From Streptomyces cyaneus (GTDB lineage: Bacteria; Actinomycetota; Actinomycetes; Streptomycetales; Streptomycetaceae), in assembly GCF_004028635.1 (NCBI RefSeq), contig NZ_RQJW01000012.1, positions 248,001-312,000 of the forward strand: a DNA stretch of 64,000 nucleotides. The letters are read 5' to 3'. Made by a program: the position numbers and the translations under genes. A model generated the notes under the pieces. It was not told the DNA's origin. It saw only the letters and a program-made list of their open reading frames with translations, and ran no database searches. Positions 58,185 through 64,000 of this stretch are shown here, one piece after another (within the stretch, counting starts at the first letter, position 1; every line of letters begins with the position of its first letter).

Positions 58185-58729
58185 GCGAGAAGCCGTCCAA
58201 CCCGTCCGAGAACGCCCCCAAGAAGGCGCCCGAACCCTCCGGCGTCGACCTCGCGCGCGTGGCGCTGCGGGCGGCCAAGGAGCAGGCACGCGCGCGTGGG
58301 GATGCGGCGCAGCAGAAGAAGCAGGCGCGGCGCGGGGGGCTGCGCTCCGGCGCGCGTGCCGACGGCCGCGACCCCCTGGCGCTCGGCGCTGCCATTAACC
58401 GCTTGATCACCGAGCGGGGCTGGGAGACGCCGGCGGCGGTGGGCGGCGTGATGGGCCGTTGGCCGCAGATCGTCGGTGAGGACGTCGCCAAGCACTGTGT
58501 GCCGGAGAAGTACGACGAGGACGAGCGGGTCCTGGTCGTGCGCTGCGACTCGACGGCCTGGGCGACGAACTTGCGGCTGCTCGCCCCGACGCTGGTCGCC
58601 CGCCTCAACGAGGACCTCGGCCATGGGGCGGTGCGGCAGATCAAGGTGCAGGGCCCCGGCGGCCCCGCGCGCCGTTACGGCCCCTTGCGCGCGCCCGGCA
58701 GCACCGGTCCCGGCGACACCTACGGCTGA
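58181..58729 (+). CDS. DUF721/DciA-family protein
   Basis: A 182-residue protein: a Lys/Ala-rich helical N-terminus of about 85 residues, then the DUF721 (DciA) domain (about 95-165) with WPQIVGEDVAKHC and LLAPTLVARLNE. DciA is the replicative helicase operator in bacteria lacking DnaC, so it probably helps load DnaB. It is translationally coupled to recF (ATGA) and sits in the position of M. tuberculosis Rv0004. The linkage to dnaB function is by family. Confidence 0.88.
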   Translation: MSEKPSNPSENAPKKAPEPSGVDLARVALRAAKEQARARGDAAQQKKQARRGGLRSGARADGRDPLALGAAINRLITERGWETPAAVGGVMGRWPQIVGEDVAKHCVPEKYDEDERVLVVRCDSTAWATNLRLLAPTLVARLNEDLGHGAVRQIKVQGPGGPARRYGPLRAPGSTGPGDTYG

Positions 58730-59254
58730 TCGGACCGCCGCGCGCCGCGCACGTCCGGCGTTCCCCGGAGGGCGAGCGGCGGCGTCCGGGTGGCCGTGAG
58801 CCACGGTTGCGCAGGTGCCGTCACAGCCGTCCCGGCAGCCCCGTTTTCCACAGGTGACGGACATCACATCAGCAGTCGTCGGCGGTCACGACGTGCGGCC
58901 GGCGGCCTTCTCGTCGTACACCCGCACGCGGTTGCGAATCGCGACCTGACTCCTAAGTAGCCAAGGGTTGACGCCCGGAAGCGCTGAGTGGCTCCGTGAG
59001 CCTCTTGGAGCCCCCATCCGTATATCGGGAGTCGGCCGAGCCGGGTTCAGGGCGGCACATGCGGACTCAGGTACCGGCAAACCCCCATCACTGTCGGCGC
59101 TACCGGTAGACTGGAGCCCAATCCCGCCCCAATCGTGGGGACCGTCCGGGAAAAGCTGAGCAACGCTGATCAAGGCTTACCAACGCAACATGCCGCAGCC
59201 GCTCCGGCAACCCGCCGACGAGCCCGGCTCGTGCTGTGCCAGAAAGGGCGCTTC
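58730..59254. promoter_or_regulatory. 525-bp region upstream of gyrB
   Basis: No gene is seen. A DnaA-box-like TTTTCCACA is at 58844-58852. A TAGACT hexamer at 59107-59112 could be a -10 element of the gyrB promoter, but no convincing -35 sits at the right distance. Gyrase genes are usually controlled by DNA supercoiling, which would act here. Confidence 0.45.
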
Positions 59255-61315
59255 GTGGCCGATTCCGGCAACCCCAACGAGAACATCCCGTCCACCGACG
59301 CCGGCGCCAACGGCGCGGTGACCCCGTCGAACGGCGAGGTCACCGCCTCGTACGACGCCAGCGCCATCACCGTCCTCGAGGGTCTGGACGCGGTCCGCAA
59401 GCGACCCGGTATGTACATCGGCTCGACCGGTGAGCGCGGCTTGCACCACCTCGTGTACGAGGTCGTCGACAACTCCGTCGACGAGGCGCTGGCCGGGCAC
59501 GCGGACACGATCGACGTGACGATCCTCGCCGACGGCGGCGTGCGGGTCGTCGACAACGGCCGTGGCATCCCGGTGGGCATCGTCCCGTCCGAGGGCAAGC
59601 CCGCCGTCGAGGTCGTGCTGACCGTGCTGCACGCGGGCGGCAAGTTCGGTGGTGGCGGTTACGCCGTCTCCGGTGGTCTGCACGGCGTGGGCGTGTCCGT
59701 CGTGAACGCCCTGTCGTCGAAGGTCGCCGTTGAGGTCAAGACCGACGGCCACCGCTGGACGCAGGACTACAAGATGGGCGTCCCGACGGCGTCGCTCGCC
59801 CAGCATGAGGCCACCGAGGAGACCGGGACGTCGGTCACCTTCTGGGCCGACGGCGACATCTTCGAGACCACGGAGTACTCCTTCGAGACGCTCTCGCGGC
59901 GCTTCCAGGAGATGGCGTTCCTCAACAAGGGTTTGACGATCAAACTCACGGATGAGCGCGAGTCGGCGAAGGCCACCTCCGGTGCGGACGAGGCCGGTGC
60001 CGATGAGAAGGCCGAGGTCAAGCACGTCACGTACCACTACGAGGGCGGCATCGTCGACTTCGTGAAGTACCTGAACTCCCGCAAGGGAGACCTGGTGCAC
60101 CCCACCGTGATCGACCTGGAGGCCGAGGACAAGGACAAGAGCCTGTCCCTCGAGGTCGCGATGCAGTGGAACAGCGGCTACAGCGAGGGCGTGTACTCCT
60201 TCGCGAACATCATCCACACCCACGAGGGCGGTACGCACGAGGAGGGCTTCCGTGCGGCGCTGACCTCGTTGATCAACAAGTACGCGCGCGACAAGAAGCT
60301 GCTGCGCGAGAAGGACGACAACCTCACGGGTGACGACATCCGCGAGGGTCTGACGGCGATCATCTCGGTGAAGCTGAGCGAGCCGCAGTTCGAGGGGCAG
60401 ACGAAGACCAAGCTGGGCAACACGGAGGCCAAGACCTTCGTGCAGAAGGCGGTCTACGAGCACCTCAACGACTGGCTGGACCGCAACCCGGTCGAGGCCG
60501 CGGACATCATCCGCAAGGGCATCCAGGCGGCCACCGCGCGCGTGGCGGCCCGCAAGGCGCGTGACCTGACCCGTCGTAAGGGTCTGCTGGAGTCGGCGTC
60601 GCTGCCCGGCAAGCTCTCCGACTGCCAGTCGAACGACCCCATCAAGTGCGAGATCTTCATCGTCGAGGGTGACTCCGCCGGCGGCTCGGCCAAGTCCGGC
60701 CGCAACCCGCAGTACCAGGCGATCCTCCCGATCCGAGGCAAGATCCTCAACGTCGAGAAGGCGCGGATCGACAAGATCCTGCAGAACCAGGAGATCCAGG
60801 CGCTGATCTCCGCCTTCGGTACCGGGGTCCACGAGGACTTCGACATCGAGAAGCTCCGCTACCACAAGATCATCCTGATGGCGGACGCCGACGTCGACGG
60901 CCAGCACATCAACACCCTGCTGCTGACCTTCCTGTTCCGCTTCATGCGGCCGCTGGTCGAGGCCGGGCACGTGTTCCTGTCGCGTCCTCCGCTCTACAAG
61001 ATCAAGTGGGGCCGGGACGAGGTCGAGTACGCGTACTCCGACCGCGAGCGCGACGCGCTGATCGAGATGGGCCGTCAGCGCGGCAAGCGTGTCCGTGAGG
61101 ACTCGATCCAGCGCTTCAAGGGTCTTGGTGAGATGAACGCCGAGGAGCTGCGCATCACGACCATGGACCAGGAGCACCGCGTCCTCGGCCAGGTCACCCT
61201 CGACGACGCCGCCCAGGCCGACGACCTGTTCTCGGTTCTCATGGGCGAGGACGTCGAGGCCCGCCGCGCGTTCATCCAGCGCAACGCCAAGGACGTCCGC
61301 TTCCTCGACATCTGA
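59255..61315 (+). CDS. gyrB: DNA gyrase subunit B
   Basis: A 686-residue gyrase B subunit, supplying ATP hydrolysis for negative supercoiling. GHKL ATPase motifs include RKRPGMYIGS, VVDNSVDEALAG, DNGRGIPV and GGLHGVGVSVVNALS. The Toprim domain has EGDSAGGSAKSGR beginning at Glu471 and the metal-binding DADVDGQHI. A GTG at 59255 with AAAGGG upstream is chosen over the open frame to 59135. No intein. gyrA starts 42 bp later. Confidence 0.97.
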   Translation: MADSGNPNENIPSTDAGANGAVTPSNGEVTASYDASAITVLEGLDAVRKRPGMYIGSTGERGLHHLVYEVVDNSVDEALAGHADTIDVTILADGGVRVVDNGRGIPVGIVPSEGKPAVEVVLTVLHAGGKFGGGGYAVSGGLHGVGVSVVNALSSKVAVEVKTDGHRWTQDYKMGVPTASLAQHEATEETGTSVTFWADGDIFETTEYSFETLSRRFQEMAFLNKGLTIKLTDERESAKATSGADEAGADEKAEVKHVTYHYEGGIVDFVKYLNSRKGDLVHPTVIDLEAEDKDKSLSLEVAMQWNSGYSEGVYSFANIIHTHEGGTHEEGFRAALTSLINKYARDKKLLREKDDNLTGDDIREGLTAIISVKLSEPQFEGQTKTKLGNTEAKTFVQKAVYEHLNDWLDRNPVEAADIIRKGIQAATARVAARKARDLTRRKGLLESASLPGKLSDCQSNDPIKCEIFIVEGDSAGGSAKSGRNPQYQAILPIRGKILNVEKARIDKILQNQEIQALISAFGTGVHEDFDIEKLRYHKIILMADADVDGQHINTLLLTFLFRFMRPLVEAGHVFLSRPPLYKIKWGRDEVEYAYSDRERDALIEMGRQRGKRVREDSIQRFKGLGEMNAEELRITTMDQEHRVLGQVTLDDAAQADDLFSVLMGEDVEARRAFIQRNAKDVRFLDI

Positions 61316-61357
61316 GTCGGTCTCAGCTGACCGCACCAGGAAGGATCTTCACCAGCA

Positions 61358-63949
61358 ATGACCGACGAGAACACTCCCGTCACGCCAGACGAGGGCCAGA
61401 TCCTGCGTGTCGAGCCCGTCGGGCTCGAGACGGAGATGCAGCGCTCGTACCTCGACTACGCGATGTCCGTCATCGTCTCGCGTGCGCTGCCGGACGTCCG
61501 GGACGGCCTCAAGCCCGTCCACCGCCGCGTCCTGTACGCCATGTACGACGGCGGCTACCGCCCCGAGCGCGGCTTCTACAAGTGCGCGCGCGTGGTCGGC
61601 GACGTCATGGGTAACTACCACCCACACGGCGACTCCTCGATCTACGACGCCCTGGTCCGCCTGGCGCAGCCGTGGTCGATGCGGATGCCGCTGGTGGACT
61701 CCAACGGCAACTTCGGCTCTCCGGGCAACGACCCGGCGGCGGCCATGCGCTACACCGAGTGCAAGATGGCGCCGCTGTCGATGGAGATGGTCCGTGACAT
61801 CGACGAGGAGACCGTCGACTTCACGGACAACTACGACGGCCGCTCCCAGGAGCCGACCGTCCTGCCGGCCCGCTTCCCGAACCTGCTGATCAACGGCTCG
61901 GCCGGTATCGCGGTCGGTATGGCGACCAACATCCCGCCGCACAACCTGCGCGAGGTCGCGGCCGGCGCCCAGTGGTACCTGGAGAACCCGGAGGCCTCGC
62001 ACGAGGAGCTCCTGGACGCCCTCATCGAGCGCATCAAGGGCCCCGACTTCCCGACGGGCGCCCTTGTAGTGGGCCGTAAGGGCATCGAAGAGGCCTACCG
62101 CACCGGCCGCGGCTCCATCACGATGCGCGCGGTCGTCGAGGTCGAGGAGATCCAGAACCGCCAGTGCCTGGTGGTCACGGAGCTGCCCTACCAGGTCAAC
62201 CCCGACAACCTCGCGCAGAAGATCGCCGACCTGGTGAAGGACGGCAAGATCGGCGGCATCGCGGACGTCCGGGACGAGACCAGCTCCCGTACCGGTCAGC
62301 GCCTCGTCATCGTGCTCAAGAGGGACGCGGTCGCCAAGGTCGTACTCAACAACCTCTACAAGCACACGGACCTGCAGACGAACTTCGGCGCCAACATGCT
62401 GGCGCTCGTCGACGGCGTGCCGCGCACCCTCTCCCTGGACGCGTTCATCCGCCACTGGGTGACGCACCAGATCGAGGTCATCGTCCGCCGTACGCGCTTC
62501 AGGCTGCGCAAGGCCGAGGAGCGGGCGCACATCCTGCGCGGCCTGCTGAAGGCCCTGGACGCCATCGACGAGGTCATCGCGCTGATCCGGCGCAGCGACA
62601 CCGTCGACATCGCGCGCACGGGTCTGATGGACCTCCTGGAGATCGACGAGATCCAGGCCAACGCCATCCTCGAGATGCAGCTGCGCCGACTGGCCGCACT
62701 GGAGCGCCAGAAGATCATCCAGGAGCACGACGAACTCCAGGCGAAGATCACCGAGTACAACGAGATCCTCGCCTCGCCGGTCCGCCAGCGCGGCATCGTC
62801 AGCGCGGAACTCGCCGCGATCGTCGAGAAGTACGGCGACGACCGCAAGACCATGCTGGTGCCCTACGACGGTGACATGTCCATCGAGGACCTGATCGCCG
62901 AGGAGGACATCGTCGTCACGGTCACGCGCGGCGGTTACGTCAAGCGCACCAAGACCGTCGACTACCGGGCGCAGAAGCGCGGCGGCAAGGGCGTACGCGG
63001 CACGAAGCTCAAGGAAGACGACATCGTCGACCACTTCTTCGTGTCCACCACGCACCACTGGCTGCTGTTCTTCACCAACAAGGGCCGCGTCTACCGGGCG
63101 AAGGCGTACGAGCTGCCGGACGCCGGACGTGAGGCGCGTGGCCAGCACGTGGCGAACCTGCTGGCCTTCCAGCCGGACGAGGCGATCGCCGAGATCCTCG
63201 CCATCCGCAACTACGAGGTGGCGCCGTACCTGGTCCTGGCCACCAAGGCGGGATTGGTGAAGAAGACGCCTCTGAAGGATTACGATTCGCCGCGCTCCGG
63301 CGGTGTGATCGCGATCAACCTCCGTGAGACGGAAGACGGTTCCGACGACGAACTGATCGGCGCCGAGCTCGTCTCGGCCGACGACGATCTGCTTCTGATC
63401 AGCAGGAAGGCACAGTCGATCAGGTTCACGGCCACGGACGAGTCGCTGCGCCCCATGGGCCGCGCCACGTCCGGTGTCAAGGGCATGAGCTTCCGTGAGG
63501 GAGACGAGCTGCTCTCGATGAATGTTGTTCGAACCGGTACGTTCGTGTTCACTGCCACCGACGGTGGGTACGCGAAGCGGACCCCCGTCGACGAGTACCG
63601 CGTCCAGGGTCGCGGCGGCCTAGGAATCAAGGCCGCCAAGATCGTGGAGGACCGCGGCTCGCTCGTCGGTGCGCTGGTGGTCGAGGAGACCGACGAGATC
63701 CTCGCCATCACGCTGGGCGGCGGCGTGATTCGTACGCGAGTCAACGAGGTCAGGGAGACGGGCCGTGACACCATGGGCGTCCAACTGATCAACCTGGGCA
63801 AGCGCGATGCCGTGGTCGGCATCGCTCGTAACGCCGAGGCGGGACGTGAGGCGGAGGAGGTCGACGGCGACATTGCCGTCGACGAGACCGCCGAGGGTGC
63901 TGCCACGACCATCGGCACGGACGAGGGTGACGCACCCTCGGCCGAGTAG
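61358..63949 (+). CDS. gyrA: DNA gyrase subunit A
   Basis: An 863-residue gyrase A subunit that cuts and reseals DNA. The catalytic Tyr is 132 (AAMRYTE). The quinolone region has HPHGDSSIYDAL, with Ser93 and Asp97 at the positions equivalent to E. coli Ser83 and Asp87, i.e. the sensitive type. The C-terminal beta-pinwheel contains the GyrA box as QKRGGKG. No intein is present. The ATG follows AGGAAGGATC. A basic, acidic-ended tail of about 35 residues closes it. Confidence 0.97.
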   Translation: MTDENTPVTPDEGQILRVEPVGLETEMQRSYLDYAMSVIVSRALPDVRDGLKPVHRRVLYAMYDGGYRPERGFYKCARVVGDVMGNYHPHGDSSIYDALVRLAQPWSMRMPLVDSNGNFGSPGNDPAAAMRYTECKMAPLSMEMVRDIDEETVDFTDNYDGRSQEPTVLPARFPNLLINGSAGIAVGMATNIPPHNLREVAAGAQWYLENPEASHEELLDALIERIKGPDFPTGALVVGRKGIEEAYRTGRGSITMRAVVEVEEIQNRQCLVVTELPYQVNPDNLAQKIADLVKDGKIGGIADVRDETSSRTGQRLVIVLKRDAVAKVVLNNLYKHTDLQTNFGANMLALVDGVPRTLSLDAFIRHWVTHQIEVIVRRTRFRLRKAEERAHILRGLLKALDAIDEVIALIRRSDTVDIARTGLMDLLEIDEIQANAILEMQLRRLAALERQKIIQEHDELQAKITEYNEILASPVRQRGIVSAELAAIVEKYGDDRKTMLVPYDGDMSIEDLIAEEDIVVTVTRGGYVKRTKTVDYRAQKRGGKGVRGTKLKEDDIVDHFFVSTTHHWLLFFTNKGRVYRAKAYELPDAGREARGQHVANLLAFQPDEAIAEILAIRNYEVAPYLVLATKAGLVKKTPLKDYDSPRSGGVIAINLRETEDGSDDELIGAELVSADDDLLLISRKAQSIRFTATDESLRPMGRATSGVKGMSFREGDELLSMNVVRTGTFVFTATDGGYAKRTPVDEYRVQGRGGLGIKAAKIVEDRGSLVGALVVEETDEILAITLGGGVIRTRVNEVRETGRDTMGVQLINLGKRDAVVGIARNAEAGREAEEVDGDIAVDETAEGAATTIGTDEGDAPSAE

Positions 63950-63967
63950 CACGAGGAGAGAGTCATC

Positions 63968-64000
63968 GTGAGCGGAGCCACGGGCGCCGGATCGTCCGGT
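63968..64000 (+). CDS. Start of next gene (probably DUF3566-family membrane protein), cut by window edge
   Basis: A GTG follows GAGGAGAGAG and begins MSGATGAGSSG before the window ends. In Streptomyces and other actinobacteria the gene after gyrA is a DUF3566 membrane protein with such a disordered start. Only 11 codons are visible, so this is by context. Confidence 0.55.
   Translation, partial: MSGATGAGSSG

Noticed and set aside
59177..63148. Very long antisense open frames opposite gyrB (719 codons) and gyrA (599 codons)
   Set aside because: High-GC shadow frames with few stops; composition is Arg/Val/Leu/His-biased, no family resemblance, no ribosome sites, and the sense strands are certain genes.
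1..64000. A novel defence, toxin-antitoxin, retron or biosynthetic island
   Set aside because: Every substantial gene fits a core actinobacterial family in conserved order; no integrase, transposase, att repeat or compositional break was noticed. A GC-skew and codon-usage scan would be the decisive test.

Overview
This window is the centre of a high-GC actinobacterial chromosome, almost certainly Streptomyces. It holds a DnaA-box-rich oriC between dnaA and dnaN, and the order rpmH-rnpA-yidD-yidC-jag-rsmG-parA-parB on one side and dnaN-(gnd-like)-recF-DUF721-gyrB-gyrA on the other. The Streptomyces-specific sporulation pair ssgR/ssgA, a FemX-type glycyltransferase, an LppU/SCO3897-family protein and at least twelve perfect copies of the ParB site GTTTCACGTGAAAC point the same way. 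No insertion sequence, prophage, CRISPR array, tRNA or rRNA gene was recognised. This is core genome, not an accessory island.

Layout. 1-3.3 kb: end of a YibE/F membrane protein, ssgA and ssgR, a small DUF5326-type membrane protein. 3.4-7 kb: cupin, holin-like membrane protein, low-molecular-weight tyrosine phosphatase, a trans-sulfuration PLP enzyme and a LysR regulator. 7-16 kb: NUDIX hydrolase, flavohaemoglobin-like protein, HAD phosphatase, acetyltransferases, a MarR/MFS divergent pair with a haem-binding-like protein, and a serine hydrolase. 16-21.7 kb: dnaB, a MATE exporter, and rpsF-ssb-rpsR-rplI. 22-29 kb: cell-envelope genes (femX, alanine-racemase-like, GT87-like membrane protein, class A PBP). 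29-32 kb: PadR regulator with ino1, then an MFS protein. 32-44.5 kb: LppU-type protein, cca, and the envelope/stress block DUF6049-murJ-pseudokinase-sigM-anti-sigma-trxB-trxA, which has the same order as M. tuberculosis Rv3909-Rv3914. 44.5-51.5 kb: an acetyltransferase, parB-parA, rsmG, jag, yidC, yidD, rnpA, rpmH. 51.8-64 kb: dnaA, oriC, dnaN, gnd-like, recF, DUF721, gyrB, gyrA and the first codons of the next gene.

How it works together. DnaA initiates at oriC, DnaB/SSB/DnaN/gyrase support replication, and ParA/ParB act on parS sites that all lie to the left of oriC here. Six parS sites sit in four convergent gene junctions. Three of these lie inside perfect palindromes of 28-34 bp that also look like intrinsic terminators. 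Three further sites are inside coding sequences (parA, parB, anti-sigma factor), where the DNA site dictates a VSRET or VSHET peptide. DnaA-box-like 9-mers also occur in front of parA, dnaA and dnaB and after dnaN, suggesting that DnaA may act on genes of replication and segregation as well as on the origin. Envelope assembly (FemX, PBP, MurJ, pseudokinase, SigM) is interleaved with replication genes.

I found no convincing wholly new multi-gene system. The most interesting material is DNA-level: dual-purpose parS/terminator palindromes, protein-coding parS sites, DnaA boxes at parA and next to dnaB, a PadR-type operator over a start site, a textbook SigR promoter before trxB, and a tandem duplication across a stop codon.
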